A DNA stretch of 64,000 nucleotides from Streptomyces calvus (GTDB lineage Bacteria > Actinomycetota > Actinomycetes > Streptomycetales > Streptomycetaceae): positions 1-64,000 of the forward strand of contig NZ_VCNP01000054.1 of NCBI RefSeq assembly GCF_006782915.1, in the 5' to 3' direction. The position numbers and the translations under genes were made by a program. This document shows positions 53,325 through 61,470 of this stretch, in pieces. The notes beneath the pieces were generated by a model that was not told the origin of the DNA, ran no database searches, and was given only the letters and a program-made list of their open reading frames with translations. Positions within the stretch are counted from its first letter, which is position 1. Each line of letters opens with the position of its first letter.

Positions 53325-53465
53325 GGTGGGGCGGGGGGCTGAGCAGGGCGGGGGGCGGGCTGAGCAGGGCGGGCGAGGGGCTGAGCAGGGCGGGGAAGGG
53401 GCTGACAGGGCGGGGAAGGGGCTGACAGGGCAGGGGAGGGGCTGAGTAGGGCGGGCGAGGGGGGC
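53325..53465. repeat. 20-22-base tandem repeat
   Basis: At least six degenerate units with the core GGGGCTGAGCAGGGCGGG or GGGGCTGACAGGGCGGG follow one another and end just before the gltD stop codon. The strand given is G-rich throughout. Confidence 0.8.
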
Positions 53466-53473
53466 AGGCTGCT

Positions 53474-54964
53474 TCAGGCCGTCATCGGGCGGTCGTACGG
53501 TCCGATCGGGGACGGGAGCCGGGACGGGCCGCCGGTCAGATGGCGGTCGACCGCCGCAGCCACCGCCCGGCCCTCGGCGATGGCCCACACGACCAGCGAC
53601 TGCCCACGAGCGGCGTCACCGGCCGCGAACACGCCCGGCACGTTCGTCGCGAAATCCGCGTCCCGCGCGATCGTGCCACGCGGATCCAACTCCAGACCCA
53701 ACTGGGCGATCAGCCCGTCCCCCCGCTCCGGCCCCGAGAAGCCGAGCGCGAGCAGCACGAGATCGGCGGGCAGCGTCCGCTCCGAGCCCGGCACGGGACG
53801 CCGACCGGCATCCACCTCGACCACGTGCAACGAGCGCACATGCCCGTCCGCGTCGCCGGTGAGACGCAGCGTGGACGCCGCGAACAACCGCGCGTCCGCG
53901 TCCGCCGCCGGAGCCGTCCGCAGCTCGCCGGCCTCCTCGTGCGCCGCGGACAGCCGGTACAGCTTCGGAAACGTCGGCCACGGCTCGGCATCCTCGTCCC
54001 GCTCCCCGCCCGGACGGGCGTAGATGTCGAGCTGGGTGACCGACGCCGCCCCCTCGCGCACCGCGGTGCCCAGACAGTCGGCGCCCGTGTCGCCGCCCCC
54101 GACGATGACGACATGCCGCCCCGCGGCGGACAACGGCGACACCGCCAGATCGCCCTCGCACACCCGGTTGGCCAGCGGCAGGTACTCCATCGCCTGGTGC
54201 ACACCGGCCAGTTCCCTGCCCGGCACGGCCAGTTCACGCCACGCCGTCGCCCCCGTGGCGATCACCACCGCGTCATAACGGGCCCGCAACCCGGCCGCGT
54301 CCACGTCCCGCCCGACCGTCGTGGACGTACGGAACCTCGTCCCCTCGGCCCGCATCTGCTCCAAACGCCGTTCCAGATGCCGCTTCTCCATCTTGAACTC
54401 CGGGATGCCGTACCGCAGCAGCCCGCCGACCCGGTCGTCCCGCTCGTACACGGCGACCGTGTGACCCGCCCGGGTCAACTGCTGCGCCGCGGCCAGCCCG
54501 GTGGGGCCCGAGCCGATGACCGCGACCGTACGGCCCGACAGCCGCTCCGGCGGGGCGGGCGGCGCGAAACCCTCCTCCCACGCCCGGTCCGCGACGGCAC
54601 ACTCGACGTTCTTGATGGTCACCGCCGGCTGGTTGATGGCGAGCACACAGCCCGCCTCACACGGCGCCGGGCACAGGCGGCCGGTGAACTCGGGGAAGTT
54701 GTTGGTGGCGTGCAGCCGCTCCGCCGCCGCCCGCCAGTCCTCCCGCGACACCAGGTCGTTCCACTCCGGGATCAGATTGCCGAGCGGACAGGCGTCGTGA
54801 CAGAACGGAACACCGCAGTCCATGCAGCGGTCGGCCTGCGCGCCGATGACGGGCAGCAGCGCCCCCGGGACGTAGACCTCGTTCCAGTCGCGGACCCGCT
54901 CCGACACGGGCCTGCGGGGCCATTCCTGGCGGGGGGTGGTCAGAAAACCCTTGGGATCGGCCAT
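53474..54964 (-). CDS. gltD: Glutamate synthase small subunit-like oxidoreductase
   Basis: A 496-residue FAD and iron-sulfur protein that, as GltD, passes electrons from NADPH to the large glutamate synthase subunit. Cysteine clusters CMDCGVPFCHDACPLGN and CPAPCEAGC bind the 4Fe-4S centres. FAD binding is VAVIGSGPTGLAAAQQL and NADPH binding is VVIVGGGDTGADCLG. The C-terminal GVFAAGDAARGQSLVVWAIAEGR is the second FAD contact. No gltB lies next to it here; the flanks are repeats and a DUF1772 gene. It may serve a distant GltB or act with another partner. Confidence 0.9.
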   Translation of the reverse strand: MADPKGFLTTPRQEWPRRPVSERVRDWNEVYVPGALLPVIGAQADRCMDCGVPFCHDACPLGNLIPEWNDLVSREDWRAAAERLHATNNFPEFTGRLCPAPCEAGCVLAINQPAVTIKNVECAVADRAWEEGFAPPAPPERLSGRTVAVIGSGPTGLAAAQQLTRAGHTVAVYERDDRVGGLLRYGIPEFKMEKRHLERRLEQMRAEGTRFRTSTTVGRDVDAAGLRARYDAVVIATGATAWRELAVPGRELAGVHQAMEYLPLANRVCEGDLAVSPLSAAGRHVVIVGGGDTGADCLGTAVREGAASVTQLDIYARPGGERDEDAEPWPTFPKLYRLSAAHEEAGELRTAPAADADARLFAASTLRLTGDADGHVRSLHVVEVDAGRRPVPGSERTLPADLVLLALGFSGPERGDGLIAQLGLELDPRGTIARDADFATNVPGVFAAGDAARGQSLVVWAIAEGRAVAAAVDRHLTGGPSRLPSPIGPYDRPMTA

Positions 54965-55074
54965 GGCCGTCTTCCTTGCGTGCGCGAGTGACAGGCCGTG
55001 CGTCGTCGGGCGGCACTCCTCGAGCCACGATACGTCCGTTCCCCCGCGCCCGCAGAGCGCCGGACAGCGCTACC

Positions 55075-55110
<36 letters not shown>

Positions 55111-55164
55111 GTGGACGGTGGGCGGGTGCGGTGGGCGGGTGTGGTGGGCGGGTGTGGTGGGGTG

Positions 55165-55330
55165 CGGCAGGTCACGGTGGGGCGTGGCAGGTCACGGTGG
55201 CTTGTGGCGGGTCGGGGCCGGGCCGTGGTCACGGTGGGCCGCGTCAGGTCAGGGCCCGCCCGTCAGGCACGGTGGGGCGCGTCTGGTCAGGGCCCGCCCG
55301 TCAGGCACGCTGGGGCGCGTCAGGTCAAGG
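55165..55330. repeat. 20-base and 38-base tandem repeats reaching into a gene end
   Basis: Two GGCAGGTCACGGTGG-type units are followed by 38-base units at 55241-55278 and 55279-55316 and the start of a third at 55317. The third copy supplies the stop codon of the DUF1772 gene. Confidence 0.85.
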
Positions 55331-55799
55331 CGAGCAGGTACGAGAGCGCGGCACCGGCGGACGCGAGCGCGCGGACGTGGTTCCACACCGTCCACTCGCG
55401 CACGAACACCGGCCAGTGGACGGCCGCCTCCGCACTGCCCGGTTCCAGCCGGGCCAGCGCCTCGTTGCGCGGTATGTTCCCGACCACGGTCACCCCGAAC
55501 GTTCCCACCAGGTACAACGCGCCGCCCACGAACAGTTCGACCGTCCCCTCATCCGGCCACAGCACGAACGTCACCACCGTGATCACCGCGCACAGCACCG
55601 CCGAGCCGAGGAACAGCAGCATGAAGGCGGGGCTCACCGCCGCCACGTTCACCGCCTGCATCGCGGCCACACCCTGCGCGGGCGGCAGCGCCGCGAGCCC
55701 TCTCATCACGAACGTCGAAAAGGCGAAGAAGACCCCCGCCGTCAGCCCGGTCCCGAGCACACCGAGCACGGTCAGCACGAAGTACGGTCCGTCGATCAT
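55320..55799 (-). CDS. DUF1772 (anthrone oxygenase-like) membrane protein
   Basis: A 159-residue protein with four hydrophobic helices. The N-terminal TVLGVLGTGLTAGVFFAFSTFVMRGLAALPPAQGVAAMQAVN and the later VTVVGNIPRNEALA are hallmark DUF1772 segments. Some members of this family are anthrone oxygenases in polyketide pathways; most have no known reaction. The last codons and stop lie in a tandem repeat unit. The ATG starts in IDGPYFVLTVLG. Confidence 0.86.
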   Translation of the reverse strand: MIDGPYFVLTVLGVLGTGLTAGVFFAFSTFVMRGLAALPPAQGVAAMQAVNVAAVSPAFMLLFLGSAVLCAVITVVTFVLWPDEGTVELFVGGALYLVGTFGVTVVGNIPRNEALARLEPGSAEAAVHWPVFVREWTVWNHVRALASAGAALSYLLALT

Positions 55800-55912
55800 G
55801 TCGTCATCCCCGTCCGGCAGCCGAGACCCTCCCGGCCGCCATGCCTGCCATCAGTCAATATGGCCGGGACCCGCCCGGCCATGCCCGAACGACGCCGCCC
55901 CATGCGCCGACG

Positions 55913-56006
55913 TCTCCCTCCCCCCGGGGCCCCGCCCCCTCCCCCCCCGCCCCTCCCCGCCCCCGTCCCCTCCCTCTCTCCCGTCCGTCCCGCTCCCGCC
56001 TCGTCC
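55913..56006. other. Polypyrimidine tract
   Basis: Nearly 95 bases consist almost only of C and T on the given strand, with runs of C up to eight or nine, so the other strand is G-rich. It lies between the DUF1772 start and the end of the DUF2293 gene. G-quadruplex or triplex formation is possible. Confidence 0.6.
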
Positions 56007-56045
56007 CAACCGCCCCGTCCGGCCACGGCGGTACGCGCGCCGCGG

Positions 56046-56744
56046 TCACCCGGTGGATCCCAGGCCGCCCTCCGACCAGCTGCTCAGCACTGTCTGCACT
56101 GCCGCGGCGATCCGCCGCCGCGCCTCGTGTCTGGGCACCCCGCTCATCAGCAGGCGGTCGTACGGAGTGTCCAGGTGCCGTACGGACGCCACGACCGCCG
56201 AGGTCACCGCCCTCTCCGACAGCGCTCGTCCCGCCGCGCTCCGGCCCACCCGGCCGCTGCCCCGCACCGATGCGTGCGCGGCGACCGCCCGGGCCCGTTC
56301 CTCCGGGCAGCCCGGGAAGAGCCTGCGTATCTCTGCCGCGAACGCCTCCGCGAACCGCTCGTCCTCGGCCGCCCTCCGCCGGGCGTCCCGTGCCCGGCGC
56401 CGGCGGCGCGCCTCCGCGTCCGCGAGGCAGCGCCGCTCGGCCCGGGCCAGCGCCTCCTCCTCGACCAGGACGCCCTGCCGCTCGTAACGGCCCTTGCGCC
56501 GGTTGAACCGCACGACCACGGCCGACAGCGCGCTCTCCTCCCGTGACCTCCGGGTGAGCGCCGTGTCACCGCGCGGCAGCAGGACGAGGTGGCCCAGGTC
56601 GGCGCAGTCGAGACAACGCGGCGCACCGTTCTCCATGACGAGCAGGGGGAGCGGGCCCCGACGGCAGTCGGCGCAGTGCCGCTCCCTGAGCGGCTGGTGG
56701 ACGACAATGCCGGGGAACGGCGGGGGAGTTGGGCGGCGTGCCAT
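56046..56744 (-). CDS. DUF2293 domain protein
   Basis: A 232-residue protein. The N-terminus has CADCRRGP and CLDCADLGHLV, a four-Cys pattern that may bind zinc. The centre is a very basic helix (AEARRRRRARDARRRAAEDERFAEAFAAEIRRLFPGCPEERARAVAAHA). The C-terminal VTSAVVASVRHLDTPYDRLLMSGVPRHEARRRI is the DUF2293 region. GGGGAGGA precedes the ATG. The function is unknown; a nucleic-acid role is suggested only by the basic and Cys-rich nature. Confidence 0.82.
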   Translation of the reverse strand: MARRPTPPPFPGIVVHQPLRERHCADCRRGPLPLLVMENGAPRCLDCADLGHLVLLPRGDTALTRRSREESALSAVVVRFNRRKGRYERQGVLVEEEALARAERRCLADAEARRRRRARDARRRAAEDERFAEAFAAEIRRLFPGCPEERARAVAAHASVRGSGRVGRSAAGRALSERAVTSAVVASVRHLDTPYDRLLMSGVPRHEARRRIAAAVQTVLSSWSEGGLGSTG

Positions 56745-56880
56745 GCAAGATTCCTCCCCTCGACGGGCCGTGAGGCGCGCTCCGCCCGCCGCCCGCCGTG
56801 TCCCGGCCACCGGCCGAGAACCCGCACGGAGCGCTCCGCCCGTCGCCCGAGGCGCCACAGCCCTCCCACCGTCGATCCGA

Positions 56881-56907
56881 GCCGCCTGAGCCGCCTGAGC
56901 CGCCTGA
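56881..56907. repeat. Three tandem 9-base units
   Basis: GCCGCCTGA repeats three times exactly, followed by diverged GCGGCCCGA-like copies to about 56990. The unit resembles the GCCGCCGGA permutation of the repeat at 55075. Confidence 0.8.
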
Positions 56908-57030
56908 GCGGCCCGAGCGGCCGGGCGTCCTGGGCGTCCCGACCGGCCCAACCTGCCCGACCGGCCCGACCGGCCTGGACGCCTCGTGCGGTCCGAGCGC
57001 CTGGACCGGCCGCTGACGCATGATGGCCGT

Positions 57031-57663
57031 GTGCGACTCGAAGCGATCACCTGGGACCGGCTCGGCGACCTCCTCGCCGAGCGCCTGCTTCAGCTGAAGA
57101 CGGCCGACGGCGGCCCCTGGCCGCGGGTCGCGCTGGACGGTGCCCCGGCCGCCCGCCCGGGAGACCTCGCCGAACGTGTCGCCGAGGCGCTGCGCATACG
57201 CGGCCGCCCCTCCCTGGTCGTGGGCGCCGACGGTTTTCTGCGGCCCGCCTCGGTCCGGCTCGAGTACGGCCACCGGGACGTGGAGTCCTACTACGGCTGC
57301 TGGTACGACACCGGAGCCCTCTGGCGGGAGGTGTTCGGCCCGCTCGAACCCGGCGGGACCGGGCGGGTCCTGCCCGACCTGTGGGACCCGGTCACCGATC
57401 GCGCCACCCGCAGCCCTTACGTCGACATCCCTCCCGGTGGTGTGCTGTTGCTGCACGGTCCCCTCCTTCTGCGGCACTGGTTCCCCTTCGACCTGAGCGT
57501 GCACGTCCTGCTCTCCCCGGGCGCCCTGCGCCGCCGCACCCCCGAGTCCGAGCACTGGACGCTCCCCGCCTTCGAACGCTACGAGCGGGAGACCGACCCG
57601 GCCGGCACCGCTGACGTGCTGGTGCGGGCCGACGATCCCCGCCATCCGGCATGGCGCGGCTGA
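57031..57663 (+). CDS. Uridine kinase-like protein lacking a canonical P-loop
   Basis: A 210-residue protein resembling Streptomyces proteins annotated as uridine kinase: RVALDGAPAARPGDLAERVAEALRIRGRPSLVVGADGFLRPASVRLEYGHRDVESYY, in order. The region that should be a P-loop reads DGAPAARPGD and has no Lys-Ser/Thr, so ATP binding by the usual mechanism is doubtful. The segments LPDLWDPVTDRATRSPY and VLLLHGPLLLRHWFPFDLSVHV are well formed. It starts with GTG 57031; CATGAT six bases upstream may be a -10 for a leaderless message. Confidence 0.75.
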   Translation: MRLEAITWDRLGDLLAERLLQLKTADGGPWPRVALDGAPAARPGDLAERVAEALRIRGRPSLVVGADGFLRPASVRLEYGHRDVESYYGCWYDTGALWREVFGPLEPGGTGRVLPDLWDPVTDRATRSPYVDIPPGGVLLLHGPLLLRHWFPFDLSVHVLLSPGALRRRTPESEHWTLPAFERYERETDPAGTADVLVRADDPRHPAWRG

Positions 57664-57797
57664 GACCGACAGGGCAGGCGCACCGGCGCGAGCCGCTCTC
57701 CGGGTGCCGTCCGGGAACGGCACGGAGACAATGAGGAGCGCCGGGACTCGCGGTGCGACCCGCGCCGCGCCGGCCGTCCGGCACCGGGAGGTACCCC

Positions 57798-58226
57798 ATG
57801 ACCACCGCCGGAGACATCATGCACCGCGGTGCCCAGTGGATCCCCGCTCACGAAACCCTCGACCGGGCAGCCCAGTTGATGCGTGAACTGAACGTCGGCG
57901 CGCTGCCGATCAGCGACGACGACGAGCGGCTGTGCGGCATCCTCACCGACCGCGACATCGTCGTCGGCTGCGTCGCCATGGGCCACGATCCCGCCCGGGT
58001 CACCGCAGGCGACCTGGCCAAGGGCACCCCGCGCTGGATCGAGGCGGACGCCGACATCGACGACGTCCTCCGCGAGATGCAGACCCACCGGATCCGCCGG
58101 CTGCCCGTCATCGACGGCAAGCGCCTCGTCGGCATGATCAGCGAGGCCGACCTCGCCCGACACCTGACGGAGCATCAGATGGCCACCTGGGCCGGGAACG
58201 TCTACGCCAGGACCACGACGGGCTGA
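57798..58226 (+). CDS. CBS-domain pair protein
   Basis: A 142-residue protein made of two CBS domains (VGALPISDDDERLCGILTDRDIV and RIRRLPVIDGKRLVGMISEADL). Such small stand-alone CBS proteins sense adenine nucleotides or redox state in other bacteria. The ATG has GGGAGG upstream. It is convergent with corA. A link to uridine kinase or CorA control is not shown by the sequence. Confidence 0.9.
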   Translation: MTTAGDIMHRGAQWIPAHETLDRAAQLMRELNVGALPISDDDERLCGILTDRDIVVGCVAMGHDPARVTAGDLAKGTPRWIEADADIDDVLREMQTHRIRRLPVIDGKRLVGMISEADLARHLTEHQMATWAGNVYARTTTG

Positions 58227-58254
58227 CCCCGCCGGACCGCTCCCGGGACGGGTG

Positions 58255-59382
58255 TCACAGCCAGCCGCTGCGCCGGAACGCCCGGTACAGCAGCAGGCAG
58301 GCCACGGATATCACCCCGATGACCATGCCGTAGCCGTACCGCCAGTGCAGCTCGGGCATGTGGTCGAAGTTCATGCCGTACATCCCGCACACCATCGTCG
58401 GCACGGCGACGATCGCCGCCCATGCGGTGATCTTGCGCATGTCCTCGTTCTGCGCGACCGTGACCCGCGCCAGGTGCGCCTGGAGGATGGAGTTGAGCAG
58501 TTCGTCGAAGGCCGCTATCTGCTCCGTCGCCCGCTGCAGATGGTCGGAGACGTCACGGAAGTACGCCTGTATCTCCGGGGCGACCGCCCGGATCGGCCGG
58601 CCGGCGAGCTCCTCCAGCGGCCGGCCGAGCGGCACCACCGCCCGCTTCAGTTCGAGGAGTTCCCGCTTCAGCTGGTAGATGCGGCCCGGATCGACCCGGG
58701 CGCCGTGCTCGGCGAACACCTCCGTCTCCACCTCGTCCACGTCCTCCTGGACCGAGTCGATGACGGTGAGGTAGTCGTCGACCACATGGTCGGCGATCGC
58801 GTGCAGCACCGCGGACGGGCCCTTGGCGAGCTGCACCGGGTCGGACTCCAGCCCCTCGCGCAGCGGTCCCAGCGAGCCGTGCCGCCCGTGCCGCACGGTG
58901 ATCACGAAGTCCTCGCCGAGGAACACCATGATCTCCCCGGTGTCCACCACCTCGCTGGTGGCGGTGAGTTTCTCGTGCTCGACGTAGCAGACCGTCTTGA
59001 ACACGGCGAACAGCGTCTCGCCGTACCGCTCCAGCTTGGGACGCTGGTGGGCCTCGACGGCGTCCTCGACGGCCAGCGGGTGCAGGTCGAACAGGTCGGC
59101 GATGCCGGCGAACTCCTCGTTGGTGGGCTCGTGCAGTCCGAGCCAGACGAAACCTTCCCCGGTCTTGCGCACCTGACGGACCGCGTCCACCAGGTCCTCG
59201 CGGGCGGCCGTGCGCCGACCGTCCCGGTACGTCACGCAGTTGACCACCGAGGACCCCAGCGGGGACCTCGCCGGATGGCTCAGGTCCACGCGCGGGCGCC
59301 GCCGCGCCAGCCGGGCCACCCGGCGCAGCCCGCCGACCCCGCCGAGGCTCGTGACCTTCCGCAGATTCCCTGCCATGGACAT
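58255..59382 (-). CDS. corA: CorA-type magnesium/divalent cation transporter
   Basis: A 375-residue CorA family channel. The large cytoplasmic N-terminal domain ends in a long helix, followed by two C-terminal transmembrane helices. The selectivity motif YGMNFDHMPEL lies between them (GMN signature). ATG 59382 with AGGAG six bases upstream is used. Mg2+ uptake is the usual role; cobalt or nickel transport is possible. Confidence 0.94.
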   Translation of the reverse strand: MSMAGNLRKVTSLGGVGGLRRVARLARRRPRVDLSHPARSPLGSSVVNCVTYRDGRRTAAREDLVDAVRQVRKTGEGFVWLGLHEPTNEEFAGIADLFDLHPLAVEDAVEAHQRPKLERYGETLFAVFKTVCYVEHEKLTATSEVVDTGEIMVFLGEDFVITVRHGRHGSLGPLREGLESDPVQLAKGPSAVLHAIADHVVDDYLTVIDSVQEDVDEVETEVFAEHGARVDPGRIYQLKRELLELKRAVVPLGRPLEELAGRPIRAVAPEIQAYFRDVSDHLQRATEQIAAFDELLNSILQAHLARVTVAQNEDMRKITAWAAIVAVPTMVCGMYGMNFDHMPELHWRYGYGMVIGVISVACLLLYRAFRRSGWL

Positions 59383-59475
59383 CCGGTTCTCCTAGCGTGA
59401 TTCCCCCGTGCCGTGCTGCTTCCCGGCTCTGGCGCGCCAGTCTGCCAGCCGCGGGCGGATCACGCGCGAACCTGT

Positions 59476-59502
59476 GGGAACCATCTGTTCCGCTTGGTTC
59501 CC
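59476..59502. promoter_or_regulatory. GGGAACCA-N11-TGGTTCCC inverted repeat upstream of corA
   Basis: Perfect eight-base arms (59476-59483 and 59495-59502) in the corA-psuK gap. It could be an operator or a leader hairpin of corA. A second short palindrome, CTGGCGCGCCAG, lies at 59429-59440. Confidence 0.45.
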
Positions 59503-59544
59503 GCCTGTGGACAAAGGAAGTTGCCCCTCGTGGCGGGCCGCTCG

Positions 59545-60462
59545 TCAGGCTGACGAGGGCGGCCGTCCCCCTATGGTTTCCACCGCCCGCGCGCCCGCCC
59601 CGCACCCCTGAGCCGCCGCCCGCTCCGGGCCGGCGCCCGCGAGCAGGGACGCCAGGAACGCACCCGTGAAGGCGTCACCCGCACCCGTGGTGTCCCGTGG
59701 CGTCGCCGGTACGGCCGGAACGCGGGCGTACACCGCGCCCGACCGCGCCAGCAACGCGCCCTCGGCGCCCAGCTTGGCCACCACCAGCGGGACGTGCCGG
59801 CTCAGCAGCGCCGCCGCCTCCACCGCATCGGACGACCCCGTGAGCAGACACGCCTCGTCACGGCTCGGCAGCAGCACGTCCACGCCGTCCACCAGCGCCC
59901 GGAAGCGGTCCGCACCCAGCTCCGCCAGGAACCCGGCCGACGCGGGATCCAGACTCACCGGCACCCCGCGTGCACGCGCCGCCGCCAACGCCACCGCGAC
60001 GAAGGCCCGGCTCGGCTCGGTGAACAGCAGATAGCCCGACAGATGCAGCCGTGCCACCCCGTCCAGCAACGCGTCCGACCAGTCACCGGGGTCGAGCCGC
60101 AGCGACGCGCCGCTGTCGGTGAGGAACGTCCGCTCGGCCGCCGCACCCTCGTCGACGAGACAGATCACCGTCCCCGTCGGCGCCCCTTCGTCCACCACCA
60201 GCAGCGGCCGGACACCGCAGGCGGCCAGCTCCCGCTCGTGCCAGGCGGCCGCGTCCCGCCCCACCCGCCCGAGGAGACGCACCTCGGCGCCGCCCCACCG
60301 CGCCGCCCAGCAGGCCACATTGGCGCCCGCACCGCCCGGCACCGTACGGATCGCCGCCGCCGTGTCCGTACCCGGGGCCAGCGGCCCCCGGTGCCGGGCG
60401 ACCACATCCGTGATCACGTCACCGACGACCAGCAGCGCCCCGTCCCGCACCGCCCGCGTCAC
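59545..60462 (-). CDS. psuK: PfkB-family kinase, likely pseudouridine kinase
   Basis: A 305-residue ribokinase-type sugar kinase. The N-terminal GGAGANVACWAARWG and the C-terminal DTTGAGDAFTGAF are PfkB signatures 1 and 2, the latter with the catalytic Asp. It overlaps the psuG stop as GTGA. In the pseudouridine pathway the kinase makes pseudouridine 5'-phosphate for PsuG; assignment to psuK rests on this pairing. Confidence 0.85.
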   Translation of the reverse strand: MTRAVRDGALLVVGDVITDVVARHRGPLAPGTDTAAAIRTVPGGAGANVACWAARWGGAEVRLLGRVGRDAAAWHERELAACGVRPLLVVDEGAPTGTVICLVDEGAAAERTFLTDSGASLRLDPGDWSDALLDGVARLHLSGYLLFTEPSRAFVAVALAAARARGVPVSLDPASAGFLAELGADRFRALVDGVDVLLPSRDEACLLTGSSDAVEAAALLSRHVPLVVAKLGAEGALLARSGAVYARVPAVPATPRDTTGAGDAFTGAFLASLLAGAGPERAAAQGCGAGARAVETIGGRPPSSA

Positions 60463-61370
60463 TCCCCGGCGGCCCAGGCCGCCGCGACGCGCGCCGCCAG
60501 GCGCACGTTGCCCCGGACCGCCGCCAGATTCGCGGAGAGGGACGCACCGTCGGTGTGCCGCACCAGGTAGTCCAGCAGGAACGGCGTGACCCCCTGACCG
60601 GTGACGCCCTCCGCCGCACAGGCGCGCAGCGCCTCGTCGAGCACCCGGGCGTGCACCGCGGGATCCAACTGCTCGTCCTCCGGCACCGGATTGGCCACGA
60701 TCAGCGCCGACCCGGGCCCGCCGAGCGCGTCCTGCGCCCGCATGACACCGGCCACCTGACCGGGTGTGTCCAGCCGCCAGTCCACGGCATGCCCGGAGTC
60801 GGACAGATAGAACCCGGGGAAGCGGTCCGTGCCGTACCCCGCGACCGCGACCCCCAGCGTCTCCAGCCGCTGCAGCGTCGCGGGCACGTCCAGGATCGAC
60901 TTCACGCCCGCGCACACCACCGTGATCCGGGTGCGTGCCAGCAGCCCCAGGTCGGCCGACTCGTCCTGGGTCACCGTCCACTCCCGGTGCACCCCGCCCA
61001 GCCCACCGGTGGCGAACACCCGCACACCCGCCAGCGCCGCCAGCAGGGCGGTGGCCGACACCGTGGTCGCCCCGCTCACCCCGGCGGCCACGGCCGGCGC
61101 CAGGTCACGGTGGCCCAGTTTGCGGATCCCGTCCTCATCGGCGACCCGCTCCAACTGCTCCTCGTCCAGACCGACCCGCGGACGCCCGTCCAGCACCGCG
61201 ATCGTCGCCGGCACCGCGCCCTCCTGCCGAACGGCCGCCTCCAGTTCCCGCGCCACCTGCAGATTGCGCGGCCGGGGCAGTCCGTGCGCGATGATCGTGG
61301 ACTCCAGGGCCACCACCGGCCGCCGCGCGGCGATCGCCTCCCGCACCTCTTCGGACACCATCAGCACCAC
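60459..61370 (-). CDS. psuG: Pseudouridine-5'-phosphate glycosidase
   Basis: A 303-residue enzyme that splits pseudouridine 5'-phosphate into uracil and ribose 5-phosphate. Family segments are VALESTIIAHGLPRPRN, TVSATALLAALAGVRVFATGGLGGVHR with the active-site region, DLGLLARTRITVVCAGVKSILDVPATL and LIVANPVPEDEQL. The GTG 61370 has a perfect AGGAGG seven bases upstream; a longer frame from 61526 is rejected. It forms an operon with psuK. Confidence 0.94.
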   Translation of the reverse strand: MVLMVSEEVREAIAARRPVVALESTIIAHGLPRPRNLQVARELEAAVRQEGAVPATIAVLDGRPRVGLDEEQLERVADEDGIRKLGHRDLAPAVAAGVSGATTVSATALLAALAGVRVFATGGLGGVHREWTVTQDESADLGLLARTRITVVCAGVKSILDVPATLQRLETLGVAVAGYGTDRFPGFYLSDSGHAVDWRLDTPGQVAGVMRAQDALGGPGSALIVANPVPEDEQLDPAVHARVLDEALRACAAEGVTGQGVTPFLLDYLVRHTDGASLSANLAAVRGNVRLAARVAAAWAAGE

Positions 61371-61470
61371 GGATCTGCCTCCTGTCTGCCGGTCCTCCCT
61401 CATCTCTGGCGGTCGGCGTGCCGGATCAAACCCTCGCGCGCCGTCACGGACGTCACGGATGCTGACGGAC

